Source: CAMEON01 sp045531965
GTDB taxonomy: Bacteria > Bacillota > Clostridia > Oscillospirales > CAG-272
DNA length: 64,000 nucleotides
Assembly (NCBI GenBank): GCA_045531965.1
Contig: JAZSFA010000144.1
Location: forward strand, 10,654-74,653
Reading direction: 5' to 3'
Made by a program: the position numbers and the translations under genes. Numbering within the stretch: position 1 is the first letter of the stretch; the number at the start of each line of letters is the position of its first letter. Of the stretch, positions 1-8,876 are shown piece by piece. A model generated the notes under the pieces. It was not told the DNA's origin, did no database searches, and saw only the letters and a list, made by a program, of their open reading frames with translations.

Positions 1-71
1 AAAAAAGCAACCACAAAAAGGAGAGGGAGGACAATCGCTAAGGTGCGGATCACTTTGTTGTTTGTTTTCAT
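1..71 (-). CDS. N-terminus of a DltD/SGNH-type gene (partial)
   Basis: Only the first 23 codons are inside the window. The ATG at 69-71 (complement) follows a GGGGGAAGT-like ribosome binding site, and the encoded start (MKTNNKVIRTLAIVLPLLF) is a short basic stretch followed by a hydrophobic helix, as in a membrane anchor or signal peptide. It starts 11 bases after the MBOAT acyltransferase gene. In dlt and alginate-acetylation clusters the gene next to the MBOAT protein is usually an anchored DltD or SGNH-hydrolase-like acyl transfer partner, so this is the inferred identity. The sequence itself shows only an exported or membrane-anchored N-terminus. Confidence 0.5.
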   Translation of the reverse strand, partial: MKTNNKVIRTLAIVLPLLFVVAF

Positions 72-82
72 CACTTCCCCCT

Positions 83-1693
83 TTAAAACTGCGTTTGATA
101 AATAAAATCGCCTGCGTCAAAGCCGATTCCGTAACTGCCGAAAATCAAAATCACCAAAATCAAAGCAGCGCAGACACAGCCAAACAGCCAAGGACGTTCC
201 GAAATCTCAGTCAGCACGGGCTTGGTTTTACTTCGATGGCAAACCAAGAATACCACGAAAACAGAAAGTCCGATCATGATGCATTGCCCAAGTTCAAGTC
301 CCAAAAGGTTCAGCGCCTGACCATCCGCGAGATCCCCCCAGGAGGCAAAATCGTAGAAGATGGAAGCAAAGGCACGAAAAGTGGCTGGAACGTCACGGTA
401 GCAGTCCAAAATACGGATGGCACCCATCAGGAAAAAGGTACGCACAGCGCAAAAACCGCCGTAAAGCACATTGCCTTTGAGCTTGGGAAATTTCTTGTGA
501 AACTTGGCATAAAGTGGTGACAGTTCACGGGAGATCAGGATCACCACACCGTTGAGCAATCCCCAGACGATAAAATTCCACGCCGCACCATGCCAAAGAC
601 CGGTTAAGAACCAGGTAATCAGGGTAGCAAGATACACAGGCAGGCGCATCCCTACGGCTCGTCCGAGCTTTTCCTTGCTCCATTTGGACAGCTTTTTCAT
701 GGGACCGCTGATAGAGAGGGGATTGAACACATAATCGGTAAAGTAAGATCCCATGGTTATGTGCCAACGATTCCAATATTCTTGGGTGGCGTGTGAAGAG
801 AACGGGTGATCAAAGTTTTCCGCCAACTTGAGTCCCATCATACGAGAAAGACCGATGGTAATATCAATCCCGCCCGTAAAGTCACCGTAGATAACGGCAG
901 AGTACAGGATGATGAGCAAGAGCACATACATCCCAGATAGCTGACTTCCCGGAACGCCGGGTTCGCCAACAATGGATTTCACCGCGATCATAGCCGTATC
1001 AGCGATCACCATTTTCTTGAAAAAGCCCCAAAGTACCCGTACCCCACCTTCGGTGAGGTTGGACCATTCCACCTTATGCGGCGCAAAAAACTGAGGTGCG
1101 AGATCCTTGTGCCGACTGATAGGGCCTTGAAGGACAGCGGGAAAGAAAGAAACAAACAGCGCATATTTGGCGACATTCCCTTCCGCTTCGGTCTTACCCC
1201 AATAAACATCAATGAGATACGCGGTGGAGCGGAAAATGTAATAGGAAATACCCAAGGGCAAGATCAATGAGGGAACCGTCACAGACACGTCACCGAAAAG
1301 AGACAACAGATCATTGACCCCCCCCAGTACAAAACCGGTATATTTTAAAACGGCAAGGATGGCGAAATTGAAGATGAGACCACCTACAAGATAAGGACGT
1401 TTTCTCTTTTTGGCTTCATTTCTGAATCCTCTGCGTTCTTCTCTCGTCATGTTATCCCTGTGTTGAGCAAGGTATGCCTCGTCCAAACGGTCACGACGGC
1501 GAATCCCCATGGCACACAACCAAGTGGATAAAATCGTAACCAGAATAAATGGCAGATACCAGCTTCCCGCTGCCCAGTAAAAGAGAAAAGAAGCCACCAA
1601 AAGAACGATCCACTGACCGCGTTTAGGAACAACGTAGTAAATCAGGAGTGTCAATGCGGCAAAAAGCAGAAACGCCGCAGATGTAAAGCTCAT
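83..1693 (-). CDS. MBOAT-family membrane O-acyltransferase (DltB/AlgI-like)
   Basis: A 536-residue polytopic membrane protein of the membrane-bound O-acyltransferase family, which moves acyl groups (D-alanine, acetate) from a cytoplasmic carrier across the membrane to wall or surface polymers. The family motif YWNRWH is at about residues 307-311 and the catalytic-type histidine lies in LWHGAAWNF (His368); length is normal for AlgI/DltB-like proteins. It lies 9 bases after a carrier-protein gene and just before a DltD-like start, in an A-C-B-D order. The acyl group and acceptor are unknown; D-alanylation of teichoic acid is possible but not shown, because the ligase upstream is not a standard DltA. 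Confidence 0.88.
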   Translation of the reverse strand: MSFTSAAFLLFAALTLLIYYVVPKRGQWIVLLVASFLFYWAAGSWYLPFILVTILSTWLCAMGIRRRDRLDEAYLAQHRDNMTREERRGFRNEAKKRKRPYLVGGLIFNFAILAVLKYTGFVLGGVNDLLSLFGDVSVTVPSLILPLGISYYIFRSTAYLIDVYWGKTEAEGNVAKYALFVSFFPAVLQGPISRHKDLAPQFFAPHKVEWSNLTEGGVRVLWGFFKKMVIADTAMIAVKSIVGEPGVPGSQLSGMYVLLLIILYSAVIYGDFTGGIDITIGLSRMMGLKLAENFDHPFSSHATQEYWNRWHITMGSYFTDYVFNPLSISGPMKKLSKWSKEKLGRAVGMRLPVYLATLITWFLTGLWHGAAWNFIVWGLLNGVVILISRELSPLYAKFHKKFPKLKGNVLYGGFCAVRTFFLMGAIRILDCYRDVPATFRAFASIFYDFASWGDLADGQALNLLGLELGQCIMIGLSVFVVFLVCHRSKTKPVLTEISERPWLFGCVCAALILVILIFGSYGIGFDAGDFIYQTQF

Positions 1694-1702
1694 AGGTCAG
1701 TC

Positions 1703-1930
1703 TTACGCCTCATCGAGTCGCTGTACCAACGCCCATAAAGCTTCAACCGAGTCAAAATTCTCAGGTAGAATCTCTTCAGCGGGGATCTGAACATCCAAAC
1801 GGTCGTCGATCTCCGAAATGATAGCGACGATGTCAAGAGAGTTCAGAATGCCATTTTCCACAAGACCTGTTTCTGTGGAAAAGTCAACATCATCATGAAG
1901 CTCGGTCAAAATTTCAATCAGTTCGTTCAT
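1703..1930 (-). CDS. Acyl/peptidyl carrier protein (DltC-like)
   Basis: A 75-residue acidic carrier protein. The probable phosphopantetheine site is the serine in GILNSLDIV (about residue 32), in the place of the usual DSL triad; the Asp before the Ser is replaced by Asn. The start follows AAAGGATATACC. It sits between the adenylating ligase and the MBOAT gene, so it should receive an amino acid or acyl group as a thioester and hand it to the membrane acyltransferase. DltC is the closest role by context; the unusual Asn suggests a divergent group. Confidence 0.85.
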   Translation of the reverse strand: MNELIEILTELHDDVDFSTETGLVENGILNSLDIVAIISEIDDRLDVQIPAEEILPENFDSVEALWALVQRLDEA

Positions 1931-1968
1931 GGTATATCCTTTCTATCATGACAGATTATTTCTAACAA

Positions 1969-3492
1969 TCATTCCTCACGTTCCGCTCTCTCGCGAAGCC
2001 CCTTTCGGTCCAACTTTCCGTTAGGAGTTCTGGGCATCGAAGAAAGTACTTTGCAAATGGAGGGTAACATATAACGAGGCAAAGTATCCCTCAAAGCTTT
2101 GATCAGCTCTTTGGGCGGGACGTCACCGACGTAGTACAGTGCGATGCGCTTCCCGGGCGCGTCGTATACACAGCAGCATTGACCAACCCCTTCCACAGCG
2201 GAAGCCGCGGCTTCAATCTCTCCCAGCTCTATACGATGTCCCATGTGTTTGATCTGAGCATCCCGTCGGGAAATAAACACCAGTTCCCCTCGCTCATTAT
2301 AGCGTCCCAGATCCCCGGTACGGTAGATCAACTCGGGGTAGTGCGGATTCAAAGGATTCTGTATAAAGGCTTCTGCCGTCTTTTCCTTGTTAGCATAATA
2401 GCCCAACGTCACACAAGTTCCCTGCATATGGATCTCCCCCACATCTCCCGGAGCGGCTTCTTTGCCATCATCGGTAAGCAGAAGAATCCGGGTGTTGTTG
2501 AAAGGCACGCCCACCGGAATCGGTTCATCAGGTGCGAGATCGCGCACACGCCAATAACAGGACATCCCCGTAGCTTCCGTAGGTCCGTACAGATTAAAAA
2601 ATTGGGCATCGGGATAAGCTGATCGCCACAAATCATATTGCGGACGAGGAAACACCTCGCTGCCAAAGCAAATGGTGGTAAGATATCGGGGCGGCATTTT
2701 TTCCAAAGCCCCCAATCCGGAAATCATGGTCAACGCCGACACGACCCAACAAATCGTATTGATGTGATGCTCGTTTAGATACTCACAGAGCTTTACAGGA
2801 AACATAAACAGCTTTTTCGGCACTAAATAAACCGTCGCTCCGTACTTCAAAGTAGGCATGATCTCTTTGAGCGGCGCATCAAAATACAAGGGGGTTTGAT
2901 TCGCAAAGACCGTCGCTTCAGAGAAAGGCAGAACCTCGCACAAGGCTTCGGTGTAATCGATCACAGAGCGATGACAGGCGGCAACGCCTTTGGGGACTCC
3001 CGTAGATCCCGAGGTGAAGACCACGTATATTGGATCCGTATCAATCTGTCCTTGTCGCACACGGTCAAGCGCCATAGCGTCTTCGTCTGTCTCTTTGGCA
3101 GAGGTCCAAGACAGCACATCTCCCTCAAACAAGCCATTTTCTTTAAGGTCCTCGGCTTTTTTCTGATGCTTTTCGTCACAGATCAAGACACGCGCCTTCA
3201 TGGTATCAACGATCTGACCCATACGGGCAATCGGCATATCGGTATCCAACACAACATAGTAGCAGCCACTATAGATAACGCCAAGCGTAGCCGCAACTGC
3301 CTCGGGAGACCGTTCCAGCAGCAACAGCACGGGTTCTCTCTGAAACCCTTTGTGGATCAGATAGGTTCCCACACGGCGAGCAAGTGTCAAGGTCTCACCA
3401 TGCGTAAGCATACGTTCTCCATCCGAAAAAGCAAGCTTTTCGGGGATACGAGCGGCAGTATATTCAAGATATTGCAGTATATTTTTTAGCAT
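1969..3492 (-). CDS. AMP-forming adenylation enzyme (DltA-like, substrate uncertain)
   Basis: A stand-alone adenylation-domain protein of about 507 residues that should activate an amino or other acid with ATP and load it on the neighbouring carrier protein. Core motifs are clear: TSGSTGVPKG (P-loop), YGPTEAT, YRTGDLGR and the catalytic lysine in PNGKLDR near the C-terminus. I chose the ATG at 3492 because AAAGGA stands 7 bases upstream; an in-frame TTG at 3546 has no such site. The pocket region reads LYFDAPLKE and then WVVSALTMIS, where classical DltA has FSFDLSV and STPSFAEMC, so D-alanine specificity should not be assumed. Part of an operon with the lipoprotein upstream. Confidence 0.85.
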   Translation of the reverse strand: MLKNILQYLEYTAARIPEKLAFSDGERMLTHGETLTLARRVGTYLIHKGFQREPVLLLLERSPEAVAATLGVIYSGCYYVVLDTDMPIARMGQIVDTMKARVLICDEKHQKKAEDLKENGLFEGDVLSWTSAKETDEDAMALDRVRQGQIDTDPIYVVFTSGSTGVPKGVAACHRSVIDYTEALCEVLPFSEATVFANQTPLYFDAPLKEIMPTLKYGATVYLVPKKLFMFPVKLCEYLNEHHINTICWVVSALTMISGLGALEKMPPRYLTTICFGSEVFPRPQYDLWRSAYPDAQFFNLYGPTEATGMSCYWRVRDLAPDEPIPVGVPFNNTRILLLTDDGKEAAPGDVGEIHMQGTCVTLGYYANKEKTAEAFIQNPLNPHYPELIYRTGDLGRYNERGELVFISRRDAQIKHMGHRIELGEIEAAASAVEGVGQCCCVYDAPGKRIALYYVGDVPPKELIKALRDTLPRYMLPSICKVLSSMPRTPNGKLDRKGLRERAEREE

Positions 3493-3549
3493 AGCACATT
3501 CCTTTGTCAAAGACAGCACATCGTTGCAACTCTCAATTTCACACAACTA

Positions 3550-4842
3550 TCAATAATAGGGTTGCAATGCGGGTGTAGGAGTAATGATCTCTGTCGCGGT
3601 GGCGGGATAGGCGGATGCGTTATATGCGTAAAAGGTCATTCCCGCCATACGGTTATAAGCATACATCTGCTTTTCTGTCAGCAAACAACCGCTGTTGTCG
3701 TAGGTGTTGCGAAGTCTTGTGGCATCATAATGATACCAGCGAGGGGTTTGCGTGGTGCCCAAATTCACCATCAACCAAAAGTGCGTTCCTTCGGCAACGC
3801 CGGGCGTTCGTTCGATTTCACGATAATCTACGCCAAATCGAATAGCAAACGCCTTGAGCGCAGCAAAATAGTTAAAGCAGTCTCCCGCACCTGTCACAAA
3901 CAGGCTATCATAAGCAGCGCGCACCCAGTCGGATTTGTCCGAATCCGACGTATAAGAGATATGCTCCTGTACATACGCATGAACAGCGCGTAGCTTTTCT
4001 TCGGTCGTCATGGTGGGCGTGGTGATCTGCGCGATCAATGCGTCAATCTTTTCAAACAACTGGGCTTCGGTGATCTGATTCTGGTAAATATGAATCACGG
4101 TCTGGGCAGATGCCGTATTGCCGCGAGCGTCTGTTGCCTTGTAGGACACCGTATAGTCCCCCGGCACTTCAGGATTGACAAGCGATGTGTCCACATCGAT
4201 GATCACGTCCCCGCTGCAGTTATCGGTAACGATCAGTCCCTTACGATAGGCAATGGCTTCTCCCACGTAAGCCGAAAGTTCGGGCACGTGGATAAATACG
4301 GGGGACTGTCTGTCCTCCACAACCGTCAAGATAGAATAACATTCATCAGAAACGTTGCCACTGGCATCTTTGACTCGAAAGGATATGTCATAATCTCCAA
4401 TCTGTGTCATATCGGGAAGCTCGCAGGTAAAATAGGCGGTATAGTCATCCGCTTCTTTAATGGTATTGATGAAGTCCATGGCATCGGGATCTTCGGTTCC
4501 CACAGCGTAATAGACATGGCGAGACACGACAATAGGTTTTTTTGTATCTTTAACCGTCAGTTTCAACAGATACTTTTTTCCTTCGCCATCCGTCAGTGCA
4601 AGTTCATAGGTTCCTGCGCGGTTGACACAAGTGGGGTCATATCCAGAATCGTAGGTCAACCCCTCTGCGTCGCACAGATCCTCGGGATCAGGCAGCTCGG
4701 ATCCGGCTTGGATGGTATAGGTGAGTTTTTCGGTACAGCTTGCCAAGAGACAGCAGAGCAAAAGTCCACAGATCAAAGCAAGCAGTCGTTTCAAACAAAA
4801 CTTTATTTTCAAGGTTTTACCCCCAATAATAGATACAGTCAT
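3550..4842 (-). CDS. Lipoprotein with Ig-like repeats and a transglutaminase-like domain
   Basis: A lipoprotein-type signal peptide ends in LLASC (Cys36 from the ATG). Two or three bacterial Ig/HYR-like repeats follow (about residues 40-255, with the phrase DASGNVSDE and a second DARGNTAS). A transglutaminase-like fold at about 280-400 keeps a plausible triad: Cys322 (GAGDCFNYF), His354 (THFWLMVN) and Asp373 (YHYDATRL). Such proteins are usually exported, acting as peptidases or crosslinking enzymes at the wall. It leads directly into the ligase gene. The ATG at 4842 has no ribosome binding site and lies on promoter-like sequence, so a TTG at 4812, giving a compact signal peptide, may be the true start. 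Confidence 0.8.
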   Translation of the reverse strand: MTVSIIGGKTLKIKFCLKRLLALICGLLLCCLLASCTEKLTYTIQAGSELPDPEDLCDAEGLTYDSGYDPTCVNRAGTYELALTDGEGKKYLLKLTVKDTKKPIVVSRHVYYAVGTEDPDAMDFINTIKEADDYTAYFTCELPDMTQIGDYDISFRVKDASGNVSDECYSILTVVEDRQSPVFIHVPELSAYVGEAIAYRKGLIVTDNCSGDVIIDVDTSLVNPEVPGDYTVSYKATDARGNTASAQTVIHIYQNQITEAQLFEKIDALIAQITTPTMTTEEKLRAVHAYVQEHISYTSDSDKSDWVRAAYDSLFVTGAGDCFNYFAALKAFAIRFGVDYREIERTPGVAEGTHFWLMVNLGTTQTPRWYHYDATRLRNTYDNSGCLLTEKQMYAYNRMAGMTFYAYNASAYPATATEIITPTPALQPYY

Positions 4843-4867
4843 AGCATTATATATTATTATAACAAAT

Positions 4868-4892
4868 CTCCCCCGTCAAGTCAACGGGGGAG
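4868..4892. terminator. GC-rich hairpin between the metallophosphatase and lipoprotein genes
   Basis: The arms CTCCCCCGT and ACGGGGGAG form a 9-bp stem with a 7-base loop. On the minus strand it lies 30 bases after the phosphatase stop and is followed by a U-rich but broken tract. It probably ends phosphatase transcription. The adjacent TTGACG and TAATAT/TATAAT boxes may drive the lipoprotein gene on the same strand. Confidence 0.45.
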
Positions 4893-4924
4893 CGAAATCT
4901 TTTTTGTATTTATTTCCGTATTTT

Positions 4925-5647
4925 TCACGTTTCGTCTTCCGGCGGCTCCTCGTCTGCGTAAAATTCCACAAAATCGTCCAATCGAAGCAACATCGGGGCA
5001 AGCCCTACAGCCGCGCCCGTATCCACGTTGATCCACGTATCCCGGATAATGACTCGACCCTCGTATTCCGCGCCGTACATATACGTCGGTGTATGACCGA
5101 ACACAGTGATAAAATCCCGAGAAAACTCTGTTTTCCGACCGACACGGCACCAAAGCAACTCCTCTTCTGTATACTCACTGATCTTTTTCCCCTCTGCGTA
5201 ATTACCCAATCCGCTGTGGACAAGAACAAAATCTCTCCCCCCTACAGAGACGGTATCATAAAGAGGGGCTTCACTGATATACTCCAAAAGCATCTCGCGT
5301 ACGTATTGATTGACACCGGTCAGTCCGTTAATGGTGGGGGTGGCACCATTGTTGCGCCAAACATTCAAAAGACTCAGCTTTCGCGCGCTCAGATCTCTTA
5401 CGCTGTCATCTGTCACTTCGTCAAATAAAAAAGAGCATGACAGCATCATAGCTTCATGGTTTCCGAGAATCAGCTGAACGTTGCGCTGTCTCATCATCCA
5501 GCGGAGCAACTGTACACCTTCCGGTCCACGGTCGATCACATCCCCAAGAACAAACAGATAATCGTCTTTTGAAAAATCCGCCTTGCGGAGCAGTGCTTGA
5601 AATTTTTCCAACGGATATCCATGAAGATCCGAGGTTACGTATACCAT
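4925..5647 (-). CDS. Calcineurin-like metallophosphoesterase
   Basis: A 240-residue protein of the PPP-type bacterial serine/threonine phosphatase or diadenosine-tetraphosphatase-like group. The metal-binding motifs are in order: SDLHG near the N-terminus, LGDVIDRGPEG, ILGNHE and a later FGHTP. I chose the ATG at 5647 because GGAAAGG lies 9 bases before it, and the protein then starts directly on the beta strand leading to the DLHG motif. A second, related enzyme is encoded at 48583-49374. The substrate (phosphoprotein or dinucleotide) cannot be decided from sequence. Confidence 0.87.
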   Translation of the reverse strand: MVYVTSDLHGYPLEKFQALLRKADFSKDDYLFVLGDVIDRGPEGVQLLRWMMRQRNVQLILGNHEAMMLSCSFLFDEVTDDSVRDLSARKLSLLNVWRNNGATPTINGLTGVNQYVREMLLEYISEAPLYDTVSVGGRDFVLVHSGLGNYAEGKKISEYTEEELLWCRVGRKTEFSRDFITVFGHTPTYMYGAEYEGRVIIRDTWINVDTGAAVGLAPMLLRLDDFVEFYADEEPPEDET

Positions 5648-5926
5648 ATCATCCATCCTTTCCAAGTCCGTGATCAGATTATAGGATAGTGTAGCACAGA
5701 ACGGACACAGCGATATGACCAATCGGAAAACAATCTGTAAACCTTGTATTCAAAAGTCGTATTATCATATGTTCCAAAAAGCTACTTCATTTTTTATAAC
5801 GAATTTGTTTCTTGTTAACAATTCCTTCGTATTTTTTTACATACCAATTCATAAAGTTATGGGATAATAAAAAAAATATAGCAGATGATTTCTGTCTGCT
5901 TGTTAGTACAGGAGGAGTACACTCAC

Positions 5927-7477
5927 ATGGAATTCATTTCGTCTCCCTTAATCAAACGTATCCTTTCTATCGTACTTTGTGTTACCATGTTGGCAGGCTC
6001 GTTTTTAGGACTTGTCTCCTGTGGCACCAGCACGGAAAACCCTGATAACCCCAGAGTTGATGTCACGCAAGACTCGGTTGTCAAAGAAGAAGTCACCGAA
6101 GAGCCCGATCCCTTCGAAAACGTGAACTACAGCGACCGTCCTTTCCACATCTATACCAGTACAAACATTGCCTGCACAGGCATGGGAAACTCTAACTTCC
6201 TTATTGAGGGCACCAACACCACCGACGGCGGTCTCGTTAACGATGCGGTGCTGGAGCGAAACGTCACAGTGGAGGACAAGTTAGGCGTTAAACTGGAATA
6301 CACGCAAATCAACATTCCATATACCGATGTGCAAGCCGATATCCGTAAGTACGTTGGTTCTGGCGACCATGAATTCGATTTGGTCATCAACGACCTATTT
6401 CCCTTTGCCAACTTGTCGATTGAAGGCAATTTCCGTAACATTTTAGAGCCCGAATGTAATTTTGACTTTTCTAAAGATTACTGGTATGCAGACTACATGG
6501 AAGACCTACGGCTCATTGATGGTTATCAGTATCTTTTAGCAGGTGATTACTTTATCGATTTGATCCGCTCCGCACACTGTCTGCTTTATAACAAGGACAT
6601 TTATCTTGAATACTACCATACCAATCCTGACGAGGTCTACGATTGGGTGCTCAATTACGAATGGACGTACGAGAAGCTTACCACGATGATCTCTGACGTC
6701 TATGAAGATAAGAACATGAGCCAAGCCAAAGACAAGGGGGATATGTACGGCTTCCTTGTCTGCGAATTCTGGGGATGCTCCATTCCTTTCACGGTCAGCG
6801 GCAACCCCTCCTTCATTACAAGAGAAGCGGAAGACGGCATGCCCGTCATTGCCCTTTTGGAGAATAACAGAGCCTCGGATCTAGCCACTGCCATGACCGC
6901 TCTCTTCCAAAACGAATCTGCCAGTATTGAAGACACCCCTGAAACCGAGCTTTTGGAAGCATTTGTTGACGGTCAGGCACTCGTCGTAGGTTATCAACGG
7001 CTTGGTTCTTTGGAAAATCCCACCTTGCGTGGCATGGAAGGCGATATCGGCATCGTTCCCTACCCCATGCTCTACGCTTCCGACAAGCGTTACGTCACCT
7101 CCACGCACGATACCACTGAAATCGGTGCTATTTTGGCAACCGCCAAGGATTTGGGGTTCACCAGCACCGTCATTGAGGTTCTCAACCGCGAAACCGGCAA
7201 GCTTCTGATGCCCAAGTACTACAAGGAAGCTCTGCAAATCCAGTACGTGGACGACTCCACGGCCGCCAGCATGATCGACATTATTCATGACAATTTCGGC
7301 AACTCCTTCGCCTTGGCTTACAATGAAGCTTTGGGTAGCGTTATGCTTCAGAGCTTCACCTTGGCCGTACAAGAGCAGCGTGAATACAGTACCGTGATTA
7401 AAGGTTATATGCGTTCCCTCAACAGCTCTGTTAATAGAAAAGTCAATGAGTTCATGAAAAAGAACAAAATCAGCTAA
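5927..7477 (+). CDS. Extracellular solute-binding lipoprotein (ABC sugar type)
   Basis: A 516-residue exported lipoprotein: basic N-terminus, hydrophobic segment, lipobox ending LVSCG, a short acidic linker, then a large domain that reads like family-1 carbohydrate-binding proteins of ABC importers (for example DLVINDLFPFANL early and a C-terminal alpha-helical region). The ATG at 5927 follows GGAGGAG; an upstream in-frame ATG would give a poor signal peptide. No permease or ATPase genes are adjacent, so it may work with transporter parts encoded elsewhere. It is followed by a terminator-like hairpin and a glycosidase-like gene, consistent with sugar uptake. Confidence 0.75.
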   Translation: MEFISSPLIKRILSIVLCVTMLAGSFLGLVSCGTSTENPDNPRVDVTQDSVVKEEVTEEPDPFENVNYSDRPFHIYTSTNIACTGMGNSNFLIEGTNTTDGGLVNDAVLERNVTVEDKLGVKLEYTQINIPYTDVQADIRKYVGSGDHEFDLVINDLFPFANLSIEGNFRNILEPECNFDFSKDYWYADYMEDLRLIDGYQYLLAGDYFIDLIRSAHCLLYNKDIYLEYYHTNPDEVYDWVLNYEWTYEKLTTMISDVYEDKNMSQAKDKGDMYGFLVCEFWGCSIPFTVSGNPSFITREAEDGMPVIALLENNRASDLATAMTALFQNESASIEDTPETELLEAFVDGQALVVGYQRLGSLENPTLRGMEGDIGIVPYPMLYASDKRYVTSTHDTTEIGAILATAKDLGFTSTVIEVLNRETGKLLMPKYYKEALQIQYVDDSTAASMIDIIHDNFGNSFALAYNEALGSVMLQSFTLAVQEQREYSTVIKGYMRSLNSSVNRKVNEFMKKNKIS

Positions 7478-7490
7478 TAACATCACAAAA

Positions 7491-7520
7491 GGCTGTCTCC
7501 TATAGAGACAGCCTTCTTTA
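7491..7520 (+). terminator. Intrinsic terminator or attenuator after the solute-binding protein
   Basis: GGCTGTCTC and GAGACAGCC pair over a short loop (7491-7513) and are followed by TTCTTT. The ribosome binding site of the next gene (AAGGAGG) starts a few bases later, so partial read-through into the TIM-barrel gene is likely. It would then act as an attenuator between the two genes. Confidence 0.75.
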
Positions 7521-7533
7521 AAAGGAGGTTCCC

Positions 7534-8802
7534 ATGTCACTTCAAATAACGTACTGGTACGGAATCCGCAAAGAATTTCTTTCAATTGGTCGACTGAAAG
7601 AAGCGCAAGAAGCAGGGTTCAATCTCATTGAATGCGCTTACGATACCGAAACCAACAAACAGGTTCTTGACTGGTGCGAAGCCCTTGGCTTGAAAGCAAA
7701 CGTCAGCGATCCCCGTATGCATATCGCTTTGGCAGGCGAGGAGGGCTGGGAGACCGCCTTGGACGCCATGATCGAGGATTACCGAGCCTTCCCTGCTGTC
7801 AACCGATTCTTCATGAAAGATGAGCCGGTAGATGAATACTTCCCTACCATAGGACGTGTGGCGCGATATCTCCACGACCATGACCCTGTCCATGGTGAGT
7901 ACGTCAATTTCCTGCCTCACCACGCGGTTCCTCAGATCGAAGGCATGGATATGTTGGATCGCTACAACCTGCATATGGATCGCTATATTGCGGAGGTACA
8001 TCCTTCCCTGCTCTCATATGACCACTACAGTCTCTCCTGCCGCCGTGTGGATTCTTTGGAAGGCAAAAAGCCCGCACGCCGATCCGAGGATAACATCAAG
8101 CGCAACGGTTGGGAGGGGCAGCTATACGAAGCAGTAGACAACCCAAACTTTTACGATAATCTCATATTGGTAAGAAACAAGGCAGCCGAGATCGGCGTAC
8201 CGTGGATGACCATCATCCTGCTGGTGGAGCATTGGCATTACCGCTGGCCTACCGAGGGGGAGGTGCGTTGGGAGGCTTTTACAGCTTTGGCCCACGGCGT
8301 GTCTGCACTGTCTTATTTCACCTACTGGACTCCCGGCACAGCCCACACCGAGCCCTGGTCCTACCACAACGGCATCATTCTCTCCGACGGAACCCGAGGA
8401 GAGAAATACGAGGCAGTCAAAGCCATCAATGCTGACCTTCAAGCGTTGTACGCAGGACTTGAAACTCCTCTGCCCAACGGATCGATTCCCACAGACCCCT
8501 ACAGATCTGTAGCTGTATACCATGTTGGTGACGAGGCAGATCGTTTGGCAACACCCTTCGTTCCCTTTGGAAAGGTCAAAGCCATCACTACCCCCGCTGG
8601 TGACATTCCCCGTGCGGTTGTGGGTGTTTTTGGCAGTAATGACCGCTTCATGGTGGTCAATAAAGATTACGATACGCCTGTAACCATGGTGATTGATTGC
8701 GAGGCTCCGTTATGGCATCTCAATAAGTCCACGGGCGTGTGGGACGTTTGTGATGGAGAGTATACCTTTGCTCCGGGTGACGGTGAATTGTTTGCCAACT
8801 AA
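7534..8802 (+). CDS. TIM-barrel glycoside-hydrolase-like protein
   Basis: A 422-residue cytoplasmic protein (no signal peptide). The pattern of short beta-alpha units (GFNLIECAY, VNRFFMKDEP, HGEYVNFLP, VPWMTIILLVEHW, SALSYFTYWTP) suggests a TIM barrel of the glycosidase clan, and FFMKDEP is a candidate acid site at the end of a beta strand. The C-terminal 100 residues look like a beta-sandwich (FGSNDRFMVVNKDYD). It follows the solute-binding lipoprotein, so it may process the imported sugar. I cannot assign a GH family or substrate. Confidence 0.65.
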   Translation: MSLQITYWYGIRKEFLSIGRLKEAQEAGFNLIECAYDTETNKQVLDWCEALGLKANVSDPRMHIALAGEEGWETALDAMIEDYRAFPAVNRFFMKDEPVDEYFPTIGRVARYLHDHDPVHGEYVNFLPHHAVPQIEGMDMLDRYNLHMDRYIAEVHPSLLSYDHYSLSCRRVDSLEGKKPARRSEDNIKRNGWEGQLYEAVDNPNFYDNLILVRNKAAEIGVPWMTIILLVEHWHYRWPTEGEVRWEAFTALAHGVSALSYFTYWTPGTAHTEPWSYHNGIILSDGTRGEKYEAVKAINADLQALYAGLETPLPNGSIPTDPYRSVAVYHVGDEADRLATPFVPFGKVKAITTPAGDIPRAVVGVFGSNDRFMVVNKDYDTPVTMVIDCEAPLWHLNKSTGVWDVCDGEYTFAPGDGELFAN

Positions 8803-8808
8803 AAAGCA

Positions 8809-8866
8809 AAAGACTGCTTGACCCGGTCTGCCTCAGGCGACCGTCAAAGCAGTCTTTATTTTTTTG
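8809..8866. terminator. Terminator shared by convergent genes
   Basis: AGACTGCTT-GAC and GTC-AAAGCAGTCT form a long stem around a loop of about 20 bases and are followed by TTTATTTTTTT. It lies between the stop at 8802 (plus) and the activase stop at 8877 (minus). The upstream A-rich side gives a T-tract on the other strand too, so it may serve both directions. Confidence 0.8.
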
Positions 8867-8876
8867 ACGAGTCAAA

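Noticed and set aside
1969..3492. Naming the ligase dltA outright
   Set aside because: The specificity pocket differs from known DltA, so only a DltA-like adenylation enzyme is supported.
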